From: Polyangium mundeleinium
Lineage (GTDB): Bacteria > Myxococcota_A > Polyangia > Polyangiales > Polyangiaceae
Length of the DNA stretch: 64,000 bases
Assembly (NCBI RefSeq): GCF_028369105.1
Contig: NZ_JAQNDO010000001.1
Span: forward strand, 12,122,501 to 12,186,500
Reading direction: 5' to 3'
Positions 8,708 through 17,973 of the stretch are shown piece after piece (within the stretch, counting starts at the first letter, position 1; the number at the start of each line of letters is the position of its first letter). The position numbers and the translations under genes were made by a program. The notes beneath the pieces were generated by a model. That model was not told the DNA's origin and did no database searches. It saw only the letters and a program-made list of their open reading frames with translations.

Positions 8708-8768
8708 CCTCGACCGGAGGGAACAGGGGGCGGTTGTTCAGTAGTACAGCAAGTGCCTCCGGTCGAGG
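8708..8768. repeat. 13-bp perfect inverted repeat with 35-nt loop
   Basis: CCTCGACCGGAGG at 8708-8720 and its exact reverse complement at 8756-8768. No T-tract follows on either strand, so it is not a standard terminator, and no transposase lies between the arms. It sits beyond the stop of the secreted basic protein gene that ends at 8825. Confidence 0.6.
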
Positions 8769-8824
8769 CGGGCGTGAGGGGCGGGCAGGTTCAGGGAGCG
8801 AGGGCGCTGCGAGCGGGCGAAGGA

Positions 8825-9277
8825 TCAGGCCGCTTTTCCGGGCTTCCTGTCGTGGGCGCGGCCCTTCTTCTTGTCGTGGCCGCCCTGCTTGAGGCCCTTC
8901 GCGGCCTTGCGAACCTCCTTGGCCTCGTCCTTCGTGACGGTGCCGTCCTGCGCGACGCGCTTGGCGGCGGCGCGCACCTCGGTCGCGCTCGCGTCGAAGG
9001 CCTTGCGGCGCGCGGCGCGGTCGGCCTCGGGGAGGTTTTTCTCCTTCATGTGGCTCTCCATGCGCCCGCGGGCCTTCTCGATGCGCTTCTCCACGTGCTT
9101 CGTGAATTGATCGGCCGGGATCGGGAACGCGACGCGCTTCTTCTTGCCGGCCTCGTCCCTGGCCTTGGCGCCGGCCGGGGCGCTGCCCTCACCCGCGAAA
9201 GCGACCGTGGGCGCGGCGGCGAAAGCGAGGCAAAGAGCGACGGCGAGGGGGCGGAAGAACGAGGGGACGTACGTCAT
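8825..9277 (-). CDS. Secreted Lys/Ala-rich helical protein
   Basis: 150 residues from the ATG at 9277. A clear signal peptide (hydrophobic core, AFA cleavage) precedes a highly charged helical region (AARRKAFDASATEVRAAAK..) and a basic Lys/His-rich tail. The middle segment DQFTKHVEKRIEKARGRMESHM resembles small periplasmic helical proteins of the Spy/EF-hand-like type, but no family is certain. Probably periplasmic and possibly polyanion-binding. Confidence 0.55.
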   Translation of the reverse strand: MTYVPSFFRPLAVALCLAFAAAPTVAFAGEGSAPAGAKARDEAGKKKRVAFPIPADQFTKHVEKRIEKARGRMESHMKEKNLPEADRAARRKAFDASATEVRAAAKRVAQDGTVTKDEAKEVRKAAKGLKQGGHDKKKGRAHDRKPGKAA

Positions 9278-9462
9278 GGCTGGCTCCTTGGGACAGCGCC
9301 TGTCTCGGCGCTCGCGAGGAGGAATTGCACGCACCGTGCCGAGCCCGTTCGCGCGGCGGATCCGCGATTTTCGCCGGAAATTGGCTGCGGAGCGATCGCC
9401 GCGGGCGCGACGTGCGGAGAGATCGGCGCGGCGCAGGCTCCGCACCGCGCGCGGGATGGATG

Positions 9463-10947
9463 TCAGAAGACGGGCGGCGCGAAGGGGAGGATCGTCTTCA
9501 GGTCCTTGTCGTTGAAGCGGAGCTGAAGGCCGATGAAGTAGTCACGCCGGTCGGCGTTCAGGATGTCGTCCACGCCGCCGAGGAGCCACAGTTTGCGGAT
9601 GAACTCGTACGCGAGCGCGACCCTCCAGCGCGGCGAGACCTGCTCGCCGAAGCCGAAGAGGTCCTGGCGGAGCTCGAATCGATCGTCGAGCAGGTGCAAG
9701 TCGAGGCCGATGCCGCCCGTCGACTCCTTGATGCCGAAGCGGCCCGTGAAGGGGCCGAATCGCTTGGCGAACTGGAACGAGAAGCGAAAGGCGTTCGTCG
9801 TGACCGTCCGGACCTCGCGGTAATGCGGCGGGTCGTTCGGGTTCGTCGTGTCGACGTCGATCTGCTCGAACGTGGTGAGGCCGCGCGGGTCGTTGACGAG
9901 CTCGATGAGGTAATACTTGTCCTCGGACGGCTGGAGGCGCAGCTCGACGTAGCTCTTGATGGTGTTCGCGAGGAAGTTGTAATCGGTCCGCAGGCCGACG
10001 ATGGTCTGAAGCCGGCCCATGCCGCCGACGAGCTCGCCGACGTCGCCGACGGCGCTCTCGACCTCGTTGATGAGCGTCTCGTCCTTCGAGAGCTTGCCGA
10101 GCGTGCCCTCGCCACGATCGATCCGCGCCGCGACGTTGTCCGCGTGCGCGAGCGCGCTCTCGAGCGAGGTCGTCGCCTTGTCGATGCGCGCCGCTGCGTT
10201 CCGGAGCTCGCCCCCTTTGCCGTTCTCGCCGGGCGCACTCGTCATCTTGCGGACGTCGCCCGTCACCTGCCGCAGGTTGTCGAGGATCGCGTTGATGTTC
10301 GGCTGCGAGTTCTGCGTGATCGTGTTGATGTTGTTGATCGTGTCGCGGACCGCCGTGCGGTTCTCTTTGACGGTCTCGTTCAGCGCCTCGGTGACCTCGG
10401 CGAGGTTTTTCAGGATCTTTTCGAGCTGATCCTTGCCCGTGTCGCTGCCGACGGTGCCCTTCAAGGACTCGGTCACCGTTTTGACGTCCTTCAGGATCTC
10501 CGAGACCTGCCCCTGCAAGGACTGGATCGAGGGCTCTTCGATATAGTGCGTGATCTGCCCGCGATCCGGGATGCGCGGCGTGCCTTCCGTCCCGGGCGCG
10601 AGCACGATGTAGTATTCGCCGATCAGGCTCGTCGCGCGCTTGCCAATGGCAGCGTCGTCGAAAAGCGGGGCCGTCGGGAACATCTTGATGTCGACGCGCG
10701 CTTTGCCGCCGTCGAGCCAGATGCGGTCGACCGTGCCGACCTGGATGCCCTGGATCATCACGCGCGAATGAGGTGCGACGCCGGTCACGTCGGGCAAGTA
10801 CGCCCAGACGCGATAACCGTTCTCAGTGCCCGCATCGGGCGAGATGAAGCGATACGCGCCCCACGCCGCAGCCGCGAGCGCGACGGTCATCAAGCCGACC
10901 TTGGCGCCTTTATTGACCTCGATGCCCAAGCGAGCCGAGCGTACCAC
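9463..10947 (-). CDS. MCE/MlaD-family lipid-transfer protein with C-terminal barrel-like domain
   Basis: 494 residues from a GTG; a TTG six codons in is an alternative. One N-terminal membrane helix (about residues 18-36) is followed by an MCE domain (~40-130) containing VTGVAPHSRVMIQGIQVGTV, typical of MlaD. A long helical stretch (~150-310) follows, and then a Tyr/Phe-rich beta region ending in the aromatic terminus PFAPPVF, which suggests a domain that enters or contacts the outer membrane. MlaD proteins shuttle phospholipids between membranes. The MlaE permease and MlaF ATPase are not beside it, so partners must be elsewhere. Confidence 0.8.
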   Translation of the reverse strand: MVRSARLGIEVNKGAKVGLMTVALAAAAWGAYRFISPDAGTENGYRVWAYLPDVTGVAPHSRVMIQGIQVGTVDRIWLDGGKARVDIKMFPTAPLFDDAAIGKRATSLIGEYYIVLAPGTEGTPRIPDRGQITHYIEEPSIQSLQGQVSEILKDVKTVTESLKGTVGSDTGKDQLEKILKNLAEVTEALNETVKENRTAVRDTINNINTITQNSQPNINAILDNLRQVTGDVRKMTSAPGENGKGGELRNAAARIDKATTSLESALAHADNVAARIDRGEGTLGKLSKDETLINEVESAVGDVGELVGGMGRLQTIVGLRTDYNFLANTIKSYVELRLQPSEDKYYLIELVNDPRGLTTFEQIDVDTTNPNDPPHYREVRTVTTNAFRFSFQFAKRFGPFTGRFGIKESTGGIGLDLHLLDDRFELRQDLFGFGEQVSPRWRVALAYEFIRKLWLLGGVDDILNADRRDYFIGLQLRFNDKDLKTILPFAPPVF

Positions 10948-11039
10948 GGAAATGCTGAAGAGACGCGCTCGTTTCGCGTGGTCACCGGGGCGATCACCAG
11001 GGAGCGACAGGCGCGCCGAAATTTGCTACCACCTGAGGC

Positions 11040-12350
11040 ATGCGTGGCGTAGCTCGGGCAGCGCTCGTGACGTTCGCGCTCGGCGGGATGGGCTGCACCG
11101 GCGCCGCGCCGATGACGCCCGCCCCCACGGCGCCGGCCACAGAATCGCAAGCCAGAGGGGACAGGCCGGCGTGGCTCCCCGCGTACACGGATGCGCAGCG
11201 CGCGTTGCTCGCGCCAGTCGATACGCCGATTCAGGCGCCCGCATCGCGCGTGTATCCGGACCTGCATCGGTTCGAGTACGCAGGCCCCGCGCGCCTCGAC
11301 GATCTCAAGAGGACGCTCCGGTTTTCCACGTTGATCGTCACGGTGATCGAGAAGTCCCCGCGGCTCTACGCGCTCGACGACGCAGCCCCCGAGCTCGCGA
11401 ACCTGATCGCGCAGTACGGCCCGCCCCCGGCCGCAGAGCCGGATCCGTGGCAAACGGCGGAGGTGGTCCCCAAGAACCGCACGCTCACGCTGGCGCCGGT
11501 GAAGCTCTCGGACGAGGCGAAGGCGTCGCTCGCGACGGCCCGCGCGAAACGCGACGCGGGCGATACGAAGGCCGCCGTCGAGGCGTTTCGCGCGGCGCGC
11601 GGGTTCGCGCGGGCCGCGGGGATCGCGCTGGAGCTCGGGGAGATGCTCGTCGCGCAAAAGCAGACGCAGGAAGCACGCGAGGCCTTCGAGGATGCGGTCC
11701 GCATCGACCCCACGCTCGCGACGGCGCACCTCCGCCTCGCCGAGCTTGCCGAAAAACGAGGGGATCGCGACGAGGCGCGCCGCAGGCTCGCCGAGGCCAT
11801 CGCGTTCTGGCCCGCCTCGCGCCGCGCGATGGCGCTCGCCGACCGGCTCTCGAACGGCCTCGCCTCGTCGCGTCACACGCGCCTGCCCTTGTTCCAAGTC
11901 TTCTTCGACGTCGACAACGCGGGCGCGATCCACGTCGGCTCCTCGGGCGGCGATCCCGCGCGGATCTACGCTGGTTGCCGCGCCGTGATGCGCTACGAGC
12001 CCGAGATCCGCGCGCGGATCTTCGAGCAGCCCGAGGACGTGCCCTACCACCTCACGATGATGGAAGAGCTGATCTGCCTGGAGTCCGCGATCGGGACGTA
12101 CGTCGCCGCGCGCATGTCGAAGGAGCGCGCTCCCGCGGATCCGGCGATGGACGCGCTCCTCGAGGTCGCCCACGAGGAAGGGCTCGGCGGGTACGTCATG
12201 ACCGAGATCCTGGGCCGGCACCGTCCCGAGCGGGCGCGGGTCGCGCCACGGGAGGTGCATGAGGCCATGGTGCGGTACGTCGAACGCACGATGCTCGGCG
12301 CGCCGCTCGTCGCCGACCCCGCGCAAGGGGTGTACACGGCGGCGCGTTGA
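11040..12350 (+). CDS. TPR-containing lipoprotein
   Basis: 436 residues with a signal peptide and lipobox LGGMGC, followed by a Pro/Ala linker. Residues ~160-275 form about three tetratricopeptide repeats (AKRDAGDTKAAVEAFRAAR; LGEMLVAQKQTQEAREAFEDAV; LRLAELAEKRGDRDEARRRL). The C-terminal third is a mixed domain of unknown type with a catalytic-looking but unassigned HLTMMEELICLE segment. Probably an outer-membrane lipoprotein used as a protein-binding scaffold. It is followed 20 bp later by the CAP-domain gene. Confidence 0.65.
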   Translation: MRGVARAALVTFALGGMGCTGAAPMTPAPTAPATESQARGDRPAWLPAYTDAQRALLAPVDTPIQAPASRVYPDLHRFEYAGPARLDDLKRTLRFSTLIVTVIEKSPRLYALDDAAPELANLIAQYGPPPAAEPDPWQTAEVVPKNRTLTLAPVKLSDEAKASLATARAKRDAGDTKAAVEAFRAARGFARAAGIALELGEMLVAQKQTQEAREAFEDAVRIDPTLATAHLRLAELAEKRGDRDEARRRLAEAIAFWPASRRAMALADRLSNGLASSRHTRLPLFQVFFDVDNAGAIHVGSSGGDPARIYAGCRAVMRYEPEIRARIFEQPEDVPYHLTMMEELICLESAIGTYVAARMSKERAPADPAMDALLEVAHEEGLGGYVMTEILGRHRPERARVAPREVHEAMVRYVERTMLGAPLVADPAQGVYTAAR

Positions 12351-12369
12351 CACCACCCGGAGATCGTCG

Positions 12370-13578
12370 ATGAACGCTCATGCGCGCCGATTGCACCGAG
12401 GTCCGTCCCTCCTCCACGCGCTCGTTTGCTCGCTTCCCGCCCTGGCCGCCCTGGCGCTGCCGCTCGTCGCCTCCGCGGAAGCCGGCGCGCTGCGCGTCAC
12501 CTGGAAGCAAGCCGTTTCGTCCCCGCACCCCGCCGCGAAGGCCGGGCCCCGCGAAGCCGCGCTGCTCGGCCTTTGCGGGCCCGCTGACAGCGCGCTCATG
12601 GAGGTCGCGGGCCTCGTGGCGCGGCGCCAGCTCGACGGGGCGAGCGCGCTGACAGCCGACGAGCTCGCCTTCGCGCTGCGCGCCGCGGGAGACCCGCACG
12701 TGTGGCCGAAGGCATGGTCCTTGTCCGGGGTGAACCTCGACGACGCGGACTCGGAGACGCGTTTCAAGGGGTGGATCGGCGGGCTTCGGTCGCTCGGCGC
12801 GCGGCGGTGCGGGGTCGCGAAGCTCGACGGCGAAGCAGGGGCTTCGGTCGCAACGGTGATCACGTTCGACGCGCTCGCGGACATGGCGCCGGTGGCGACG
12901 ACGGCGCGCGTGGGGCAATGGATCACGCTGGAAGGGACGATGCTCGTGCCGGCCTCGGGCGTGCAGGTCGTGCTGCTCGGGCCACGCGCAGCGCCGCGCA
13001 CGGTGCCGAGTTCGCTGTCGGGCGGGAAGATTCGCTCCACGTTCGCGGTGGACCAGCCCGGCGCATGGCTCGTACAGGTGCTCGCGACGGTGTCGACGGG
13101 GCCGCGGCCCGTGCTGGAAACGACGATTTACGCCGGGCAAAAGCCGCCGAGCGAGTTCGTCCGAGCCGCGGTGCCAGGCGAGGAGGCGGCGGCGGGCGCG
13201 AAGGACGACGCGGACGCGATGCTGCGCATGATCAACGCGGCGCGGATCGCCGAAGGTCGCAAGCCGCTCGTGCGGGACGCGGCGCTCGACAAGGTGGCGC
13301 GGGCGCACTCGGAGGAGATGATGAAGGCGCGGCTCGTGGGCCACGACGTGGGCGGCGGCGATCCACGCAAGCGCATCGAGGCCGCGGGGATCCAGGCGGC
13401 GATCGCCGGGGAAAACGTGGCGAGTGCGAGCTCGCTGCCGAACGCACACCGGGCGCTCTGGGCGAGCCCGTCACACCGGGGCAACCTGCTGCTGGAGCGA
13501 TTTTCGCGCGTAGGGGTGGCGGTGTCGCGCGGGACGGATGGGTCGTACTGGGTGACGGAGCTGTTCTCGGGGTCGTGA
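12370..13578 (+). CDS. Secreted CAP/SCP-domain protein
   Basis: About 402 residues from the ATG at 12370, which begins a signal peptide (LAALALPLVASAEA). Residues ~30-270 are a beta-rich region resembling the FlgD/Ig-like N-terminal parts of some CAP proteins. The last ~120 residues are a CAP domain: MLRMINAARIAEGRKPL, the HSEEMM helix, GHDVGGGDPRKRIEAAG, GENVASA and the HRALWASPSHRGNLL metal-site segment with the paired His. These extracytoplasmic proteins bind lipid or act on the cell wall. Probably in an operon with the TPR lipoprotein. Confidence 0.75.
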   Translation: MNAHARRLHRGPSLLHALVCSLPALAALALPLVASAEAGALRVTWKQAVSSPHPAAKAGPREAALLGLCGPADSALMEVAGLVARRQLDGASALTADELAFALRAAGDPHVWPKAWSLSGVNLDDADSETRFKGWIGGLRSLGARRCGVAKLDGEAGASVATVITFDALADMAPVATTARVGQWITLEGTMLVPASGVQVVLLGPRAAPRTVPSSLSGGKIRSTFAVDQPGAWLVQVLATVSTGPRPVLETTIYAGQKPPSEFVRAAVPGEEAAAGAKDDADAMLRMINAARIAEGRKPLVRDAALDKVARAHSEEMMKARLVGHDVGGGDPRKRIEAAGIQAAIAGENVASASSLPNAHRALWASPSHRGNLLLERFSRVGVAVSRGTDGSYWVTELFSGS

Positions 13579-13581
13579 CGC

Positions 13582-14658
13582 TCAGTTCTTCCCTTCGTTG
13601 GAGGTCGAAGGATTTTCCCCCTGGGACTTGCGGCGGAGGGGGACGAGCTGAGGCTCGGAGGAGGGCTCGGGCTGGATGGTGCAGTGCTCTAGGGCGTGGG
13701 CCTCGCGCATGCGCGCGGCGACGGCCTGGACGACGTCGGTGCCGTGGAAGCCACGCGCGATGACGATGTGCACCGTGAGCACGTCGAAGCCCTCGGAGAT
13801 CGACCAGACGTGCAGGTCGTGAAAGCCCACGACGCCAGGGACCTGCAGGAGCGTCTCCTCCACATGCGCGATGTCGATCTCGATGGGGCTGCCCTCCATG
13901 AGCACATGCGAGGTGTCGCGCACGAGCTTGAAGCCGCCCCAGCAGATCAAGAGCGCAATGACGGCGCTGATGACCGGGTCGGCCCGGGTCCAGCCGAGCG
14001 AGAGGACGAGCACGCCGCCCACGATCGCGCCGACGGAGCCGAGCGCGTCGGAGAGCACGTGCGCGAGCGCGGCGCGGGTGTTGATGTTGTGCCCCTTGTC
14101 GCCCAGCGAGAGCACCGCCGCGGCGAGGAGGTTGACGACGAGGCCGGCCACCGCGGTCGCCGTCATGGCCGTGCCGTCGATCGAGCGCGGCTCCTGGAAG
14201 CGCTGCACGGCCTCGCCGAAGATCCACACGGCCGTGAGCGCGAGCGCGACGCCGTTCGCGAAGGCCGCGAGCACCTCTGCGCGGCGATAGCCGTACGTGC
14301 GGGCGCGCGTGCGCTGCTGCGAGGCGATGCGCTGCGCGATCATGGCCAGCGCCAGCGCCGCCGCGTCCGCGAGCATGTGGCCCGCGTCCGCGAGGAGCGC
14401 GAGGCTGCCCGACAGGAAGCCGACGACCGCCTCGACGACCATGAAACCCGCGGTGATCGTGAACGCCACGACGAGCCGCCGGATCGGCGTGCGCCGTAGC
14501 TCGCTCAGGCCATGCGCGTGGCCGTGGTCGTGGTCGTCGTGCGCGTGGCCCTTCGTGCGTTTGTCGTGATCGTGGTCGTGATCGTGGTCGTGCTCATGAC
14601 CGTCGTGATGCGCGTGGTCGTGATGCGCGTGGTCGTCGGGGTGCGCCGCACGGGCCAT
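13582..14658 (-). CDS. Cation diffusion facilitator (zinc/cobalt/cadmium exporter)
   Basis: About 358 residues from the ATG at 14658. The first ~50 residues are a His/Asp-rich metal-binding leader. Six transmembrane helices follow with the CDF signature positions SLALLADAGHMLADA (HxxxD in helix 2) and LAHVLSDALGSVGA (HxxxD in helix 5), which together form the tetrahedral transport site. The C-terminal cytosolic ferredoxin-like domain (VVGFHDLHVWSISEG) dimerises on metal binding. This is the CzcD/ZitB type, exchanging Zn2+ for H+. Divergent from orn. Confidence 0.92.
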   Translation of the reverse strand: MARAAHPDDHAHHDHAHHDGHEHDHDHDHDHDKRTKGHAHDDHDHGHAHGLSELRRTPIRRLVVAFTITAGFMVVEAVVGFLSGSLALLADAGHMLADAAALALAMIAQRIASQQRTRARTYGYRRAEVLAAFANGVALALTAVWIFGEAVQRFQEPRSIDGTAMTATAVAGLVVNLLAAAVLSLGDKGHNINTRAALAHVLSDALGSVGAIVGGVLVLSLGWTRADPVISAVIALLICWGGFKLVRDTSHVLMEGSPIEIDIAHVEETLLQVPGVVGFHDLHVWSISEGFDVLTVHIVIARGFHGTDVVQAVAARMREAHALEHCTIQPEPSSEPQLVPLRRKSQGENPSTSNEGKN

Positions 14659-14792
14659 GGCCGGGAGGGTAGTCCATCCACGAGCGGGCGAAGACACCGA
14701 TCGACGCGCTCGGGCCTCGGGCGCTCCGCTCGGGCGGGCCGAGCGGGTCAAAACTTGGCGGGGGATGGGCTTCGTTGACTATGCTCCGCCCC

Positions 14793-15347
14793 ATGGCCGA
14801 ACCGTCGGACCGCCTCGTGTGGGTGGACCTCGAGATGACCGGGCTCGATCCACAGCGCTGCGCGATCGTCGAGATCGCGACGATCATCACGGACTGTAAC
14901 CTCCGCGTCGTGGAGGAGGGCCCGAACCTCGTCATCCACCAGCCGCCCGAGGTGCTCGCCACCATGAACGACTTCGTCCGCGACCTGCACGCGCGCTCGG
15001 GGCTGCTCGAACGGATCCCGACCTCGAAGGTCACCCTCGACGACGCCGCCGCGCAGACGCTCGCCTTCGTACAGAAGCACGTGACGAAAGGGACGGCGCC
15101 TCTCTGCGGAAACTCCGTCTGGAAGGACCGCGAGTTCCTCGATCGCTACATGCCCGCGTTCGTGGCGCACCTGCATTACCGCATGATCGACGTGTCCACG
15201 CTGAAGGAGCTCGTGAAGCGGTGGTGTCCAGAGCGGCAGGCGCCGAAGAAGAAGGAGACGCACCGCGCGCTCGACGACATCCGTGAATCGATCGAGGAGC
15301 TCGCCCATTATCGGTCGCTGCTCTTCGCCCCCCTCGCGCGCGCTTGA
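14793..15347 (+). CDS. orn: Oligoribonuclease
   Basis: 184 residues from the ATG at 14793; in-frame ATG 14781 and TTG 14775 are less conserved in context. Diagnostic motifs are WVDLEMTGL (Exo I), CGNSVWKDREFLDRYMP (Exo II) and HRALDDIRESIEEL (Exo III, with the catalytic His). It degrades 2-5-nt RNA and the pGpG intermediate of cyclic-di-GMP breakdown. Length is normal for the family. The short divergent spacer to the CDF gene probably holds both promoters. Confidence 0.93.
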   Translation: MAEPSDRLVWVDLEMTGLDPQRCAIVEIATIITDCNLRVVEEGPNLVIHQPPEVLATMNDFVRDLHARSGLLERIPTSKVTLDDAAAQTLAFVQKHVTKGTAPLCGNSVWKDREFLDRYMPAFVAHLHYRMIDVSTLKELVKRWCPERQAPKKKETHRALDDIRESIEELAHYRSLLFAPLARA

Positions 15348-15416
15348 TGATCGCCGTGTAAGGCGAAGGCTCGAGCCTCGTTCTCCTGCACACGCCACGG
15401 AGAACGGATACCCGCC

Positions 15417-16301
15417 ATGATCGCCCGCACGCGCTTCGCCTCGACAATCGCCCCCGTCCTCGCCTCGATCGCCCTGCTCGCCGGCTGCGGCGGCGCGCCT
15501 GCGCCGATGGCCGACCCCCAGGCCTACGCCGCCGCGCGGCCCGAAATGGTCGCGCCCGCCGCGCCCGCACTCCAGCGCTCGTACTTCACGAAGGACGTCA
15601 CCGGCGCGCTCACCGAGCAGGACCTGCAAACCGTGCTCGAAGCGCCGATCGATCTGCAGCTCCCCGCCCGCATCGGCGTGATTCCCCTGGCCGAGCCTTT
15701 TGATCCGAAGGGTTCGCCCTCCCTCGGCCTCCGCAACACCGCGTCACACCATTTCGCCAAGGCACTCGCGGGAAATCCCCATTTCTCGCAGGTCACCGAC
15801 ATCTCGACCGATCTCCCGAACGTGGGCGGAATCGAGGGGCTGCGCGTGATCGCCGCTCGCTACCGCCTCCGGTATCTCGTCCTTTATTCGGAGCGCTTCG
15901 AGGACAGCACGCACCTGAACGGCTGGGCGTGGCTCTATCCGACCGTGATCGGCATGTTCCTCGCGCCCGGCGTGACGGTCGAGAGCCAGGGGATCGCCCA
16001 GGCCGATTTCCTCGACGTGCGCACGGGGACGATCCTGTTTTCGGTGACCGAGCCGCTTCAGGTGTCGAAGAAGGAGCAGATGATCGGCGCAGCGCGCTCC
16101 CACCGCGACGAGCAAGGGAAGATCGCCGCGGACGGGGCGCGCTCGCTCGCCAAGCGCGTGCACGTCCAGACGAACGCGCTCGTCGCCTTCGCCGAGGCCA
16201 CGCACGGCATGCAGCCGAGGCCGAAGCTCCTGCCCCCGCCCGTCGTCGCGTCCTCGCCCGGGACGGGTGTGGCCTCGGAAATGGGCCTCGCCAAACCCTG
16301 A
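15417..16301 (+). CDS. Lipoprotein of unknown function
   Basis: 294 residues with a signal peptide and clear lipobox LLAGC. The mature part begins with an Ala/Pro stretch. Its core (RIGVIPLAEPF ... HFAKALAGNPHFSQVTDIS ... YRLRYLVLYSERFED) resembles lipoproteins whose alpha/beta domain looks like the N-terminal region of TolB or of the CsgG group. The mid-region WAWLYPTVIGMFLAPGV is hydrophobic and may touch the membrane. No partner genes are evident; the next gene converges. Confidence 0.6.
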   Translation: MIARTRFASTIAPVLASIALLAGCGGAPAPMADPQAYAAARPEMVAPAAPALQRSYFTKDVTGALTEQDLQTVLEAPIDLQLPARIGVIPLAEPFDPKGSPSLGLRNTASHHFAKALAGNPHFSQVTDISTDLPNVGGIEGLRVIAARYRLRYLVLYSERFEDSTHLNGWAWLYPTVIGMFLAPGVTVESQGIAQADFLDVRTGTILFSVTEPLQVSKKEQMIGAARSHRDEQGKIAADGARSLAKRVHVQTNALVAFAEATHGMQPRPKLLPPPVVASSPGTGVASEMGLAKP

Positions 16302-16302
16302 A

Positions 16303-17001
16303 TCAAGCGCGCCAGAGCGCGAGCACCCACAAGAAAACACCGACGAGCGCGACGAAGACGCCCGCCCGCGCCCGCGCGAGTTCGAAGACGCCCGACGACG
16401 CGCTCGAACGGCGCAGGGCCCACGCCGCGCCGCCCGCCCACGCGACGAACGAGACGAGCAGGAGCACGACCCACGGCGTGCGCGGGGCCTCGTCGCGGAG
16501 CAACGCCGCGAGTTGCTTTTCCTCGATGCGCTGCGGCGGCTCGGTCCGCGTGCCCGGCGGGCGCGGCGCCGCGGCCTCGATCCGCGCGATGGCCACGTTC
16601 GCGCGGTCGAGGTCCTCCTTGTGCGGCACGAGCAGCCAGCGGGTCTCGAGCGCCGCCGTGCGGACGCCGCGCCAGGCGAGGAGCGCGAGATCCCGATCGC
16701 CGAGACCTTCCGCCGTCGTAGCAATCGACGCGAGCCGCTCGTAGGCGACCCGCACGTGCGGCGCGCCCGGCGCATACCAGCCCGCGGCCCTCCGCGCCCG
16801 CACCGTCGCCTCGTACGCATCGCCGCGCCGCAAGGCCGCCGTGCTCTCGGCGATCTCCGATTCGCCCGACCACACGACACGCGCCGTCACGGCGCCGAGC
16901 AAGAGCCCGACGATCGCCACGGCTCCGAGCGCGCGCACGACCCGCGTGACGAAGCGCGCGCGCGCCGGCGAAATCGAGGGCGAAGGGGCCGCGTCGCTCA
17001 C
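16303..17001 (-). CDS. Membrane protein cotranscribed with ABC-2 permease
   Basis: 232 residues with one N-terminal helix (~25-42) and two C-terminal helices (~175-195 and 212-230). The helical soluble part between them (ALRRGDAYEATVRARRAAGW...) is TPR-like. Its start overlaps the stop of the permease gene upstream (16998-17001), which implies coupling. Not a known ABC component; possibly an accessory subunit. Confidence 0.55.
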   Translation of the reverse strand: MSDAAPSPSISPARARFVTRVVRALGAVAIVGLLLGAVTARVVWSGESEIAESTAALRRGDAYEATVRARRAAGWYAPGAPHVRVAYERLASIATTAEGLGDRDLALLAWRGVRTAALETRWLLVPHKEDLDRANVAIARIEAAAPRPPGTRTEPPQRIEEKQLAALLRDEAPRTPWVVLLLVSFVAWAGGAAWALRRSSASSGVFELARARAGVFVALVGVFLWVLALWRA

Positions 17002-17942
17002 AGGAAATCACGCTCGTTGAAGACGAGCGCAGCCACGGCCAAAAGCCCCAAAGACCAGCCGAGCGACGTGAGCGAGGCCATGCCGAGGTACGAAGAGAGC
17101 TTCACGTCGATCGCCTCGCCGACGAGCAACGGCCGCGGTGGCACGAAGATCTGCAGGTTCGGGACAATCTTCGAAAGCCCGACACCCATGTCGTGAATCG
17201 TTTGTCCGAATTGCTTCACCGGCAGCCGCGCCAGGTTGTCGGCGTACCGGCCCACGATCCACACCCCGAGCGTGAAAAGCGCCGACAGAAACGGCGTGGA
17301 GAACGATGCGAAGAGCGTGGCAGCCGCGGCGACGATCGCGATCTCGAGGAGCGTGAGCGCGCTCGACGCGAGCACCACGCGCCGCTCGTCGGGCGCGACG
17401 TCCGAGAGCACGACGCCGAGCACGAGCATGCCCGCGGCCCACGGGATCACGCCGTAGGTGCGCATCGTCGGGATCCGCCAGCCGACGAGGACCATGAGCA
17501 AAAGCCAGCCGAGCGGCCCGCCCACGATGCGATAGAGGTGCACAGCCGAGTCGGGCGCGCCGAGGCCCGCGCTGAGCAGGAGCACGAGGCCCGCGTCGGC
17601 CATCACGAAGACCGCGATCGTGAGGAGCGTGCCGAGGTACTTGCCGACGAGGTACTCGCCGCGGCGGATCGGCCGGGCGAGGATGGGAAAAAGCGTCTTC
17701 TGTTCGAGCTCGCGGTAGAGCGAGGTCGCGCCGATGACGATCGCCACGAGCAAGCTGAAGATCGAGATCGAGGCCGCGCCGAGGTCGCTCACGACGCGCG
17801 GCGCGTTCTTCAGTGTGAAGGCGCCGACCACGAGCGCGAAGAGCGACACGAAGAAGGCCATGACCGCGAGCCCGAGCAAGATGCGCGCGCGCACCGACTC
17901 GCGGTACGTGTTCAGGGCGATGACGCCGATCCGGCCGAACAT
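16998..17942 (-). CDS. ABC-2 type transporter permease
   Basis: 314 residues, six or more membrane helices. The opening ALNTYRESVRARILLGL and the cytoplasmic phrase LYRELEQKTLFPILARPIRRGEYLVGKYLG match ABC-2/NosY-like permeases that move polysaccharides, lipids or drugs. No ATPase gene adjoins it, so the nucleotide-binding subunit must be encoded elsewhere. Substrate unknown. Confidence 0.8.
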   Translation of the reverse strand: MFGRIGVIALNTYRESVRARILLGLAVMAFFVSLFALVVGAFTLKNAPRVVSDLGAASISIFSLLVAIVIGATSLYRELEQKTLFPILARPIRRGEYLVGKYLGTLLTIAVFVMADAGLVLLLSAGLGAPDSAVHLYRIVGGPLGWLLLMVLVGWRIPTMRTYGVIPWAAGMLVLGVVLSDVAPDERRVVLASSALTLLEIAIVAAAATLFASFSTPFLSALFTLGVWIVGRYADNLARLPVKQFGQTIHDMGVGLSKIVPNLQIFVPPRPLLVGEAIDVKLSSYLGMASLTSLGWSLGLLAVAALVFNERDFL

Positions 17943-17973
17943 GGCGCGGAACGTATCACGAAGCGATCGGTTG

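Larger units (their letters stand above)
8506..8824. other. Intergenic stretch with inverted repeats
   Basis: About 320 bp without a convincing gene. It holds two structures listed separately: an 18-bp operator-like palindrome at 8575-8592 and a perfect 13-bp inverted repeat with a 35-nt loop at 8708-8768. Nothing else is apparent. Confidence 0.6.

Noticed and set aside
8708-8768. IS element ends
   Set aside because: The enclosed 35 bp cannot encode a transposase and no target-site duplication is visible.
16998-17942. Complete ABC transporter operon
   Set aside because: Only the permease and an unknown membrane protein are present; no ATPase with Walker motifs adjoins them.
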